From Nemertoderma westbladi (lineage: Eukaryota > Xenacoelomorpha > Nemertodermatida > Nemertodermatidae), in contig JAUCBJ010001791.1 of NCBI GenBank assembly GCA_032718475.1, forward strand, positions 1 to 27,577: 27,577 nt of DNA, written 5' to 3'. The notes below the pieces were generated by a model. It saw only the letters and a program-made list of their open reading frames with translations. It searched no databases and was not told where the DNA came from. Made by a program: the position numbers and the translations under genes. Within the stretch, counting starts at the first letter, position 1. Every line of letters starts with the position of its first letter. Positions 1 through 9,550 of the stretch are shown here, piece by piece.

Positions 1-532
1 GTCAGATATGAGACCCATCACCCATATCTACTCTGGCGCACATGACCCACCATTGGCTGTGCAGCTCATCTTCTGGGTCATGCCCTGTACCCCTGCTGCC
101 AGATGCAGGTCGCAGTGAAGTGAGAGTGGACATGAGAACACTCTACTCCTGACCAGCCATTGGTATATCTCCATCTGCCTGGCCAGGCCATATACCCCTG
201 CAGCCAAGTATATGGGTCCTTAATCCAGGACTAAGGGTTTCCTTATCCCAGAACGAAGGGGGTCCTAGTTACAGGACCAGATTTGCTCTAGTAAGGGGGT
301 CTATGCAGCTACAGGTAGCACCTCCTTTACGCTGCATGGAGGTGGCAAGTTTTCTTGATCAATGACCTAGAATACCTGACCTGACAAAGCTCCTGACCAG
401 GTCTTTGCATTTGGCTTGTCGGTACTTTCGTTGTTCTGTTTTCTATTTTATTATGTTATCGTTATTGTTCATATTTTAATTGCGTAAATTTTAGATGATT
501 TGACGTCTAATAAAAAATTCAAATTCAAATTC
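1..532 (+). mobile_element. probable 3' end of a non-LTR retrotransposon
   Basis: No open frame is recognisable. The segment ends in an AATAAA signal (509-514) followed at once by a short tandem tail of AAATTC units (515-532). A 3' end of this form, short tandem repeats rather than a long poly-A, is typical of many LINE families in invertebrates. The rest would be 3' UTR or eroded coding sequence. The left limit lies outside the window. The call rests on the tail alone, so the family is unassigned. Confidence 0.45.
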
Positions 533-648
533 CTACATTACAGCATTAAACTTTATGGTTTTAATCATTATTATTTCTTGCATGTCAAACTAAATCACCA
601 GGTTCAGCGTACAGGGTGCCATTAATAAGTATTGACATTTGTCTGTAA

Positions 649-836
649 GGCCGCGTTCACACTACCGAGTCAAAGTCAAAAGACAAAATGTAAAAAAAAT
701 AACAAGAAATTAATTTTTTTCTAGAACGCCATTATGTATTATATTAGGCCTATAATGTATTATTATTTATTATTGCTAGCTAGCTATATTTATTTTCTTT
801 TGACTTTGACTTTGACTCGGTAGTGTGAACGCGGCC
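649..836. mobile_element. 188-bp foldback MITE
   Basis: Two 32-bp perfectly matched inverted arms (649-680 and 805-836) begin GGCCGCGTTCACACTACCG and enclose an AT-rich centre without coding capacity. Pairing continues inward for about 10 more bases if a 6-bp TTTGAC duplication in the right arm is allowed. This is the structure of a miniature inverted-repeat transposable element. The target-site duplication is not clear, so the superfamily is not assigned. Perfect arms suggest a fairly recent insertion. Confidence 0.8.
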
Positions 837-1215
837 TATAGGCGAGTCAATCTAGCCGAAAAAGGGGGTCAACCCATAACAAATTCGCAATTCGTCCAAA
901 CCAGTTTTTTTTAATTCTACATTACCTTGTTAATACCCCCAAAAAAGTCTATAAAAATATATTATGCGGATGACCTTCAATTTCATGTTTATTTCCTTAG
1001 CAACATGGATTTTACATAGCAACAAGGGGTCTATTGGTGGGATTTTCTCCAAATTTGGTACAGACAAACTTTACTCTAATGATTATCGATTGACAGAAGT
1101 ATGCACTTCTATATAGTTACCAATTTAGTTTCCAGAGCAACTGTAATTTGCTAGATGCCATGATTTGGGATTTGTATCATATATAAAATAACAATATAAA
1201 ATATATTAAAATATG
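837..1215. other. AT-rich stretch, nothing recognised
   Basis: No open frame, RNA gene or clear repeat is seen. The right edge has an A-rich run that abuts the truncated end of the reverse transcriptase relic. Confidence 0.5.
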
Positions 1216-2320
1216 TTAAAAAAAAGGTGTACCCAAGCGGAGAGCTGCTCCCACCCGCAGCTGCTCATCACTGAGGCGAAGGCCTAGGGATGATACCGGC
1301 AGGGCCCTTAGCCAGTCCCCGGCGTGGTCTGCGGCGGCGACTAGGAGACGAGCCTTCTCTTTTGCTGATGAGGCTTTGGTGATCAGTTCATCCTGTCGTG
1401 ATGAGCACAGCGGGGCATCCCATCCTTTCTGAATGGCGTGATTGATTGGTACAGGAAAATCGGTAGGTAGTAGTTGCTTCGCAGCTATTAGGAGTGGGTT
1501 GGGGATGCTGGAGGGAACTGGGTAGTAGGGTGTTAAGCAGTGGGATGCACCCATGGCTGGAAGCCAGAAAGGCTGGTAAAGCTACGTCGCAGGTGCTTCA
1601 AACCCCCAGTCCGCCCAAAGATATTAGAAGGGAAGCCTGGGCCCAAGCAACGCCCCCAATCCTAGTGTTGAGCACAATTTGGCAGCACTGCCGAATCTTA
1701 TCATCTACAGACTTCAATCGAGGCGATCCAAAGGCGGGTGAACACCGCAGCACGTAAATCAACTTCGGAATGGCAAAGCAAAGTCTGAGTAGGTATAGGG
1801 CGTCATGCGCCGATAGAAGGTGGATGCGGTCGGCGAACCTAGAGAGGTCTGATTCCTTCTCTTCAAGGACCTTCTCCATGGCTGAATCTCCTAGGGGTAA
1901 TCCAAGCAACAGCGCATCAGAAAAATCGATTGGTTTAATGCCTGGTGTGAATGCATCCAACAGAGCTGTTGTCCCTTATTTCAGTTCTAAGGGAAAGTGC
2001 TTGCCAAAGATTAACTCACACTTGGATGCCTTGACCATAAGCCCTAGCTTTGCGGCCTCGTCTATGGCCCTCTTCAGGTCAGAAGCAACAACAGATGGTG
2101 TTCCACCCAAGGAACCGTCATCCAGGAACCACACGTTGAGGGGAGATTCTATGCTATCGACAAGTTCGATTGTGTCGTTGCTGAAGAACAGAGAGGCTAG
2201 TGGGTCTCCCTGTTGCATACCATCATCAGAGGCAATTGTTGTCCCATTGTAGAATAGGAGAGAGGGTTGCGAATATGACTGATATGCCAGGTTGTATAGT
2301 GGTGGGAGGTTAGGACACCG
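1216..2320 (-). pseudogene. decayed non-LTR retrotransposon reverse transcriptase
   Basis: Read on the minus strand, the fragment starts near 2320 with the finger/palm region of a reverse transcriptase, passes the MQQGDPL motif (about 2218-2198) and the catalytic box FLDDG (about 2120), and continues through a thumb-like region with AHDALYLLRLCFAIPKL and GGLGV to a C-terminal part with HAGDWLRALPVSSLGLRL. The order matches a LINE-type polymerase family common in marine invertebrate genomes; I do not assign the clade. An in-frame stop lies at 1976-1978 and a frameshift lies between 1598 and 1554. The 5' part (endonuclease) and the far C-terminus are missing, so this is an inactive fragment truncated at both ends. 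It is unrelated in sequence to the RTE-like fragments at 5271 and 25949. Confidence 0.85.
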
Positions 2321-2377
2321 GCAGCATTATTAATGCAGCTGCTTCCAGCATGCCCATTATAGATAGATAATTGAAAC

Positions 2378-2489
2378 CTGAAAAAGGCGGACAGTCCAAT
2401 CACTACTAAATAGCATTGCTTTAATACGTTTCTGATTGGTCAGACTATTATCTATGTTTTTTGTGCATATGTCCAGTCCACCTTTTTCA
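2378..2489. repeat. imperfect palindromic repeat, copy 1
   Basis: The segment begins AAAAAGGCGGACAGTCCAAT and ends with GTCCAGTCCACCTTTTTC, so the ends are imperfect inverted copies. A central TAATACGTTTCTGATTGGTC is shared with the copy at 2533-2636. It is probably a small foldback element present twice in tandem, about 43 bp apart. Confidence 0.55.
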
Positions 2490-2532
2490 AACACACATCT
2501 TATTCTCAATTATGTAACTAAGAAAGATAAAC

Positions 2533-2636
2533 TTGAAAAAGGTGGACAGACCAATTGCTACAAACTGCTTTGCATAATACGTTTCTGATTGGTCTGTCCG
2601 TTGTCCATGTTTTCTGCGTCCAGTCCACCCTTTTAA
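2533..2636. repeat. imperfect palindromic repeat, copy 2
   Basis: This is a second, diverged copy of the element at 2378-2489, in the same orientation. GGACAGACCAAT near the left end pairs with ATTGGTCTGTCC, and AAAAAGGTGGAC pairs with GTCCACCCTTTT at the right end. No coding capacity. Confidence 0.55.
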
Positions 2637-3248
2637 AACACCCTTGGGGTTGGTGGTTTATGCAAATGCAGTTTAATTTTTGACCGTTTAATTTTTCTTT
2701 CGTTCACAGTAAAAAGACAGTACATATTGTCGGTACTATACTGTAGGTACTGTAACCTGAGCTACTGTACAGTCATTACGTCAGCAAACGTCATTGGGCA
2801 GTTGGGATAGCTTTAATTATGGTAATCTTGTGAAAATTCATAAGAATTCAAATATCGTGCCATGTGCCATGATTGCTCATATTTTAGGTACTGTAGTGTA
2901 TTGTTGATATAAATAAATGGACACAAAACGATCATTATTGAATGTGTTGGTTCATATTTAATTTCGTTCAGCCACTGTAGTGATTAAAGTTATTACATTA
3001 TTTTAAAATTTCAAATTGGGGTATTTCACTGGTAATGTCGGCATGTTGTACCTATCTAAACATTGTCTCATAGAGTCATAGATTATTACATCATGGGTGA
3101 AAACTGAATAAGTTAACGATATGTCAATGTTCAATGTCTTTGGTGAATCTCTTGTTTATGTCTTCCTGGGGTGAGTCAATGGCCGGAAATGACCGTAAAC
3201 ACAAAATAAATTTTAGTGGGTTTTAAAAATTGGTTCTAAAAAACTAGA
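2637..3248. other. AT-rich intergenic sequence, nothing recognised
   Basis: No coding region is seen. Short palindromic words of the TACTGTA/GTACTGTA type recur near 2730-2775. A near-perfect short inverted pair at 3244-3269 (CTAGACCAAG and CTTGGTCTAG) overlaps the start of the SINE that follows. Confidence 0.5.
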
Positions 3249-3865
3249 CCAAGCAGCAGCTTGGTCTAGTGGTGACATTACTGTGCTTCCGATTAGGGAG
3301 CCCGGGTTCGATCCCTAGATGGGGCAGAACTGTTTGGGCACAGTGCTTTAAATACTGCAGCCTAGTCCAACCCCGGCTTTCATCCTTCAGTGGTCAATAA
3401 ACAGTCGGGGAGAAGTTCTATTTTCAACTGAGTTGTTCAACTTTATTTTTTAAAATTAAACTTTTCTTAAAATTCAACTTTTGGAGTAGCTTTGGAGATA
3501 CTGAAATATGGCATTGGAATCCATTTTAAAAAAAGTATTCCCGACGGTGAAAGTTTTTATTCCATCGGTAATGAAGGTTAATTTTTCGAGTTACGTCAAT
3601 AAAAACAATAAATACACTCCTTCTGTGACGTCTTGGGACCCTTCTGCGCCTCCTTCAATTTTAGAGTTGAATTTACAACTTAAAAGTTGAATTTTTAAAA
3701 AAAAGTTTTAAATTTCAACACAGTTGAAATTTGACCTTCTCCTCGATTGATAAATGGGAACCAAGGCAACTTGGGAAACAGAGTGGAAGGGTTTACTGTG
3801 GATGATCACCCATGGTGGTGAACAGGCATTCCTTGGCTTAACGAGCCTAAAAGATTCTCCCATTC
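3249..3865 (+). mobile_element. tRNA-derived SINE, copy 1, split by a MITE
   Basis: The head holds an RNA polymerase III A box TGGTCTAGTGG (3262-3272) and a B box GGTTCGATCCC (3305-3315) spaced as in a tRNA; the words resemble tRNA-Glu or a related tRNA. A non-tRNA body follows. A second copy lies at 19408-19679 on the minus strand and aligns end to end with this one once 3402-3746 is removed, giving an element of about 270 bp. The match ends at AAAAGATTCTCCCA (about 3865). The two copies differ at many positions, so the family is not young. Confidence 0.8.
3402..3746. mobile_element. 345-bp MITE inserted in the SINE
   Basis: This block is absent from the second SINE copy. Its ends are inverted copies: TCGGGGAGAAG at the left against CTTCTCCTCGA at the right, extended by TTTCAACTGAGTTG against CAACACAGTTGAAA and by further T-rich against A-rich pairing. 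The flanks are TCAATAAA (3394-3401) and TTGATAAA (3747-3754), an 8-bp target-site duplication of an original TCGATAAA that the other SINE copy still carries. Eight-base duplications suggest a hAT-like element. The 60-codon open frame at 3508-3690 lies inside it and has no recognisable product. Confidence 0.72.
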
Positions 3866-3892
3866 AAAAATTGGTTTAATTTAATTAAAAAC

Positions 3893-3962
3893 ATTAAGGG
3901 AAAGGAGCAAGCTACAGTGGCGGGGGCGGCTTTCTCTAACCAAAACAATAAACTATACATTA
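3893..3962 (+). repeat. dispersed repeat, copy 1 of 2
   Basis: TTAAGGGAAAGGAGCA, then CAGTGGC, then AACCAAAACAATAAACTA occur here and again at 21835-21893 in the same order and spacing. The family is unknown. Confidence 0.55.
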
Positions 3963-4094
3963 TTTAACTTGTGGTCAATTTGCGCTGAAGATCACTATTT
4001 TCACTTGCCGTCAAAGTGCGCCATTATCTGCCTGGGGTATGTGTGTACATATGTTCTAGAAGAATACTGTAAACATGGCCTGATCCATCCAGAA

Positions 4095-4116
4095 GGGGGG
4101 GGGGGGGGGGGGGGGG
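4095..4116 (+). repeat. G22 homopolymer run
   Basis: This is an uninterrupted run of 22 G. It can form G-quadruplexes, and its exact length is hard to sequence. AT-rich sequence without genes surrounds it. Confidence 0.9.
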
Positions 4117-4395
4117 ATTGGTTCTGTACCTTTTCACCTTTTCATAAATTTATTGATAATAATTTAACATTGAGACGAGATATTAATTCACCGAGATGGG
4201 ATAATTTTGAGTAATTTTTAAACTAGGCCTATAACAGTATAATACTTTAAATAATAGTGAAAAATTTATTAAATAGGTTTTTTACTAAATCCTGAAATCT
4301 GCTGACTGGCTGACTAATTCTGTAATTAAATTACCAGTAATATTTATTATAAGTTGATATTATTAAATTTCTGTAGGCCTACCGGTACCTACTGA

Positions 4396-4448
4396 CCTAT
4401 ATCAGTATATCAGTATATAGGACGAATATATACTGATATTGATATAGG
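4396..4448. repeat. AT-rich hairpin
   Basis: CCTATATCAGTATATCAGTA pairs with TACTGATATTGATATAGG across a 7-base loop (GGACGAA), with one or two bulged bases. It could extrude as a cruciform. No function is suggested by its neighbours. Confidence 0.6.
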
Positions 4449-4713
4449 CCTACTGTATACAGCACGAAATCAACGCCCGAAAGTTCGAGCCTCGACGTCG
4501 ATGATTTACTAACATTTTCTTACTGGCATTATTTATTAGGCTAATCAAACACAAACCAAGCAGCCAAGTCAGCAAGTAGCCTAGGCATACACCATTACGA
4601 TTACAATCTATTTAGATGCTAATGGTTTCAATAGCAGAATATTGATTTAAAGACTTTTAATCTTTAAAATGTATAATAATCTGTAAAGTTGGTGGTCACT
4701 TTTCAGACCGTAC

Positions 4714-4780
4714 TAGGGATCGACCGAATTATTCGGTTCGGTACCGGTACCGAATTTTGCCGAATATGGCAGTCGGTGAG
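4714..4780 (+). repeat. dispersed repeat end (TAGGGATCGACCGAATT)
   Basis: It starts TAGGGATCGACCGAATT and continues with repeated CGGTACCG and CCGAAT words. The complementary end AATTCGGTCGATCC is at 9408-9421. Ends of this kind are seen on non-autonomous DNA transposons in other animals. I cannot tell whether the two ends belong to one element or to two separate short copies. Confidence 0.45.
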
Positions 4781-4788
4781 AAGTCAAA

Positions 4789-4862
4789 AATTGGACTTCA
4801 AGTCCAATTTTAGACTTCAAGTCCAATTTTGGACTACAAAGTCCAATATTGGACTTTAGTAC
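4789..4862. repeat. cluster of TTGGACTT/AAGTCCAA palindromes
   Basis: TTGGACTT and its complement AAGTCCAA alternate about every 13-25 bases, giving overlapping hairpins. The same words recur at 6448-6481. There is no coding capacity. Confidence 0.6.
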
Positions 4863-5270
4863 AACCCCAAGTGTACCCATGCTGCCAACCTGTATATCGG
4901 TATTTAAATCAAAACTGCATCCCGTATCAGTACATATATATTACATAATTACAATGCAACATTATTTTAATGATCAAATTAATTATTAGGCCTATATGTA
5001 TTATAAACAGGGATCGCACACGTACAGTCAGACATCAGTAGTGACAGGCATCATCATTTTGCGGTAGTGGCATAGCTTTGCGGTAGCCTTACAGCCTTAG
5101 CTGTGTATACCGCAGTAGCGTAGTTGAGTTATAGTATAGCTGTATAGTTCATTCATACCCATACTGCCATACCTGTGGTATTTTCATATGGCAAAAATAA
5201 GACTACTGTAAAGGTAAACTGTAACCTATTATGTTATTGAGTTAATGTTTATTGACTAATTGTTTTGATT
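4863..5270. other. intergenic sequence, nothing recognised
   Basis: No open frame or RNA gene is seen. A short direct repeat TTTGCGGTAG occurs twice near 5056 and 5078. Confidence 0.45.
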
Positions 5271-5720
5271 AGGTTCACTGTGTCAAGTACAATGCACACA
5301 TCCTGACATCTGCAATGCGCCTACAATGCATCTCCAACCAGACACTATATAGTAACATTGGAGTTGGAGGTGTCTCATTCAGTCATTGGTTCCCCCAAGC
5401 TTGACACTAGAACAAAGCCGCCTCCGCTTTGCAGGATATCGCTTTAAGCCGTGAGGACCAGCCAGTGCACCTCATGGAGTGAATAAGCATGGTGGACAGC
5501 CCATGACTTTCTTGAGACGCATCTTTCTTACTGTCTTAAAGGACACTGGCCTTGAAGATGCGGATGATCTAGCAACTGTCATGGGTGATAAGGCTGTAAG
5601 AGTGTAAGGGAGTTGTGGAGGCGCACTTTTGTCAACAAGCCGGCACAGCATTCTTAATACATAATAGGGCCTATATATATAATGCAGCTGCAATGATTCA
5701 TGCCGATTGTAGTAGTAGTA
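5271..5720 (+). mobile_element. RTE-like retrotransposon 3' fragment, copy 1
   Basis: The segment aligns with 26602-26976, the 3' end of the fragment at 25949-26976. It covers the C-terminal part of the polymerase ORF, the stop region and the same short 3' UTR ending in a (TAG)n tail (5709-5720). It is truncated at 5'. Compared with the other copy it has at least six short extra segments of 4 to 30 bases that break every frame, plus one deletion of about 20 bases near 5465. It is non-functional. Confidence 0.85.
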
Positions 5721-6440
5721 TGTGGTGAGGTTATAGGGCTCCTTCAATTGGTAAAGTCAAAAGTGGCCGTTTATTGTTTTAGTTAGAAAAGCCTGCCTCT
5801 GTAACCTGTTCCTTTCCCTCAATTGGTTTATGATTATGATGTGTGTTACTTGTTACTTCTGTACTTAATTATTATGTGGAGACCCCAACACGTTAATCAG
5901 TTACTAATCCATTTCATTATCCTGTTATCCAGCCGTTTTATAATACCCTTCCTGTTGTATGGAAAAATTAGAAGAGATGGTGGTAGCATCAACTCTTGTA
6001 GTATTTCTTTCTGATAGGGCTCCCATAGCCTTAGACGAAATCGTAGCTTGTACTGTAGTTAGCCTTAGCAGCAGCTGCAGTTGGCTAACCTGGCATTGCT
6101 ACTGTACCAGTATCCACCAAATATAATTTTTAATTAAATATTTGTTGGAGCATAATCTAATCTAGTCCTAAAGACACTATAAAGTCCTGGCTCCTGGGTA
6201 CATAAGGCTGTAAGGTTAGACATAACATGAATGTAAATTGTAAACTAAACAATATGGTAAAAGTAAAGTACAAAGTACCTAGAATGCTAGAATGTACCAT
6301 TATATTCTAAGTACAGTACAGTCAGTACACTGAAGAGAAGATACATACAGAGCTGCAAAGGTAACTTTCCATAACTTAACAGCTGTCTGGCTGTCTCTCA
6401 TCTGTCATGCTTCATGTACCTTTAAGTTCGATTCTCAATG
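5721..6440. other. intergenic sequence, nothing recognised
   Basis: AT-rich. Short open frames have no recognisable product. GTACAGTACAGTCAGTACAC-type words occur near 6311-6330. Confidence 0.45.
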
Positions 6441-6447
6441 TCACGTC

Positions 6448-6481
6448 CAAAATTGGACTTAAAGTCAAATATTGGACTTTT
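6448..6481. repeat. TTGGACTT/AAGTC palindromes, second site
   Basis: AAAATTGGACTTAAAGTC and ATTGGACTTTTG match the words of the cluster at 4789-4862, which suggests a shared dispersed repeat. Confidence 0.5.
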
Positions 6482-6484
6482 GTA

Positions 6485-7426
6485 AAAATTCAAAGCCTTA
6501 TAAAAAAAGTTCCCCCTGGTGAATTTCAGGTCCCCCTGTTTAAAACTCGTATTTTTTGATATATTTTCGATTAAAGAAAAAAAATCCCGCCCGATCCAAT
6601 TACCCAAGCACCTGTCGGTTTGTGTCTTTTGTTGTTGGTGGTATGCGAAAGGCAGAAAGGTGTCGGTGGTTGTCGGTGGCGTATTTAGTCAAACCCATTG
6701 CAAATTACTACTGTCAGACGGTCTGACGGTAGACGCAACATCAGAACATATCTGTAAGAAATTAAATATAATGAATCCTGGAATCTGATGTATTATTGTA
6801 TATAGCAGTATACAGTAGGATGGTAGGATAAGACAGTTTGCACTGTTGCAACTGTGGTTTTTGCCTTATTTTATAATATGTATAACATATGATTATTGAT
6901 TAGGCCTAATGTTAGGCGAAGTACCGTACTGAGTTCAAATCTCAGTCGCCGACATACTTTTTTGAAATGACATTTTTAGCACTCAATCGTAACTTTTTTG
7001 GTTTTTTAGTGGAATTTCTTAAACTTTAGGCCTACTACATGTGTTGAAAAATTGAAATAGCACTGGCGTAGAAAAGGTTTGCACCTTAGGCTGTTAGGGT
7101 ACCACTGCAGCCATTTACTGCTGTCATGCCAGCATACTGCACTGCAGTACTGGTACACATACGGTAGGCTACATACAGTACACACCTCTACCACAGTTAG
7201 ACAGTTAGGCTAATGAGTTAGGTACTGTAGGTAATTTTTAGCCGTCAGCGTCAGGCCGTTTGTCTGTCTGTCTGTGATAAATTAATTACTTAAATTTTAA
7301 ATTGAAAATTCGTAAATCTATAAATTATGAAATTAATTAGACCTACAGTATGATTGATTATGAGCGATTAGCGAACGATAACCATAATTTTTTTTTTTTT
7401 AAATAAATAATTAAATTTTTGAAAAA
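6485..7426. other. intergenic sequence with an isolated tRNA T-arm-like hairpin
   Basis: At about 6929-6950 CTGAG and CTCAG form a 5-bp stem around the 7-base loop TTCAAAT, and a T6 run follows shortly after. This looks like the T arm of a tRNA or of a tRNA-derived repeat. No matching 5' half or acceptor strand is present, so it is not called as a tRNA. A (GTCT)n run lies at about 7260-7276. Nothing else is recognised. Confidence 0.35.
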
Positions 7427-7502
7427 CTCCGGCTCCGGCTCCGGCCAAATTGTCCAACTCCGGCTCCGGCCAAATCCCAACTCCGATCGAGCCCTAATCC
7501 CT
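7427..7502. repeat. CCGGCT-rich short repeat
   Basis: CTCCGGCTCCGGC is repeated, with CAAAT spacers, and is followed by CCGATCGAGCCCTAATCCCTA. It is probably the end of a dispersed element that abuts the foldback element at 7520. Confidence 0.5.
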
Positions 7503-7519
7503 ACTATCTGACTATCGGC

Positions 7520-8462
7520 GGTCTGACGAATCTGTACAAAAAGGTACAAAATAGTACGGTATAATATAGTACAAAAGAGTACAAAAGAGTAGGCCTACAA
7601 TAAAGTGCAAAAATAGTACAAAAGAGTGCAAAAATTGTACAAAAGAGTACAAACGAGTGAGAAACGCATACAAAACGTGTATACCAGTATAGTCTACACA
7701 ACACTAAACTTGTATTTGTATATATAAATATAATTAATTGTAAGCAAATGCAACGGGACCGAAATATGCGCCGCTACAGTGTCAATCACTAGCGGCCTTG
7801 GTTCTGTGGTCAGTATGAAATGATTGACAGAACTTTGATTAATGTAGATTTTGACTGGCTTACAATTAGAAATAGGCTACAGTTCGTATAATACAATATA
7901 ATGCAATACTATGCAGTGGGTAGATAAAACTCCTATAACTGAGACTCAAAATTTAGGTCAGTCTTAAAGTACTGAAGTAGCCCATATACTAAAGGATAGA
8001 CTGTATGCTACCTTACATTACTGCATTATGTAGGCTATATATGTCTGTATGTATGTACGCCTCTATCTGCAACTCTATTGAGTTCTCCCTTTGCAATTTT
8101 GCGGGCTTGGGACCGTATTTTGTGTTTTTTTGATCACAAAAGGCTGCATTAAAACTCATAAGATTGTATTGTAATAGGGGCCTACTCTCTGACTGCTAGA
8201 CAGCTAGATCAGCCCCCGCTCAATGCATGGCTCGCCCCACAATCAGACAATGCTTTGTTTTATTTTGCACATCATGTGCGCCCCTCTAAACGATTTGAAC
8301 TACACTTGAATACACGTTTTGTAAGCGTTTCTCACTCGTTTGTACTCTTTTGTACTATTATTGCACTCTTTTGTACTATTTTTGCACTTTATTGTACTCT
8401 TTTGTATTCTTTTGTACTATATTGTACTATTTTGTACTTTTTTGTACAAATTCGTCGGACCC
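7520..8462. mobile_element. foldback element with arms of about 160 bp
   Basis: The left arm (7520-7684) and right arm (8308-8462) are inverted copies of each other. Outer ends are GGTCTGACGAATCTGTAC and GTACAAATTCGTCGGACC; inner ends are ACAAAACGTGTATACC and TACACGTTTTGTAAGCG. Each arm is built from degenerate TACAAAA-type subrepeats. The 620-bp centre has no recognisable gene. Either one foldback DNA transposon or two opposed copies of a repeat would give this picture. Confidence 0.7.
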
Positions 8463-9340
8463 ACTATCGGTGCTGCTTTTTAACCTATAACAGTAGTTCC
8501 CTGCCTTGAACTGTTTTGCCTTCCAGCTCCCACACTGTGGTGTGGACAAACCGACAGATTGAGCATTGAGGTTCCGTACCCACTTTCAACTTTCCACTTT
8601 CAATTAATGGATTAGTACGCCTAACTGTTGGTTGACTGTATATAATATAATCTGGTATATAAATAACCAACATCATAAATTATTATTGAGGAATGTAGGC
8701 CATTTACAATTACAACAATTACTAAATTGTCTTGCTCGCTACGCTCGCAGTCGCAGTTTAATCACATCTGTATTTAAAAACATTCGTTTGACCTACTATC
8801 TGACTATTACTGTATTACCGTATTACAACTGTATTTAGTGTTTACGTTTCTTCAAAATTTCCTTGCTCGCTACGCTACGCTCGCATTTCACTGTTTTAAT
8901 GTTAAAATACTGCAGGCCTATTGCAGTATAAACTGATAAATGATTACAATAATCAGATAATTGCAAAATTTCATGGTCAATGGCTGAATGGCAGAATGGT
9001 TGGCGCGATTTGAATGTCATGGCTGGCGCGCTTTTCGTTTAACCAGAACCCGTGTGGCGCGCTTTTTGTCAATATTCCATATAGGACCTTAGCCTAATTT
9101 GAGCAAAATCGATGCACTCTCAAAAGTTATTGCAACTTTAGTTCTTACAGGTACAGCAGTACCGGTACAGTAGTACTGTAGTGCCGTTATTGTAGCCGAT
9201 TTTCTCCCTTTCTTTTAGCAGTTTAGTAAAAACTAAATTTTTTGACAAATTTTATACATTTTAAAATAAAATTGAATATTATGACTTTGGCACTTTAGTC
9301 TGTTAGTGTCAAATTTTTCAATATTAGGTAGGCAGGTAGG
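8463..9340. other. AT-rich intergenic sequence with a duplicated GC-rich word
   Basis: CTTGCTCGCTACGCTCGCA occurs at 8731-8749 and, with a 5-bp internal duplication, at 8862-8885. Both sit in AT-rich sequence, 131 bp apart. There is no coding region. Confidence 0.5.
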
Positions 9341-9421
9341 CCTATTCGGTACCGAATTTGCCGAATTTTTTTCAAATTAGTTTCGGTTCCGGTTCGGCAA
9401 AATTTTAAATTCGGTCGATCC
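9341..9421 (-). repeat. dispersed repeat end (complement of TAGGGATCGACCGAATT family)
   Basis: CGGTACCGAATTTGCCGAAT and TTCGGTTCCGGTTCGGC precede AATTCGGTCGATCC (9408-9421). The last 14 bases are the exact complement of 4717-4730. It lies 130 bp upstream of the FBXO11-like start codon, so it may be close to or inside the promoter or 5' UTR. Confidence 0.45.
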
Positions 9422-9550
9422 ATAGGCCTATACCGTACTGGCCCGTGGCTTCGGCAGTTAGGCTATTGACAGATTGATGTTTTGAACATTGCTTCATTAA
9501 GCTGTTAAGGACGTATTTCAAACTGTCAAATACTGAAAGAGACCCATAGT

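Noticed and set aside
3969-4214. 81-codon frame through the G22 run
   Set aside because: The poly-Gly stretch comes from the homopolymer; no conserved domain and no supporting structure.
6929-6950. tRNA gene
   Set aside because: Only a T-arm-like hairpin is present; no D arm, anticodon arm or matching acceptor stem.
4714-9421. A single 4.7-kb transposon bounded by GGATCGACCGAATT inverted ends
   Set aside because: The match at the two ends is only 14 bp and then differs, and several unrelated elements lie between them. Two separate short copies are more likely.
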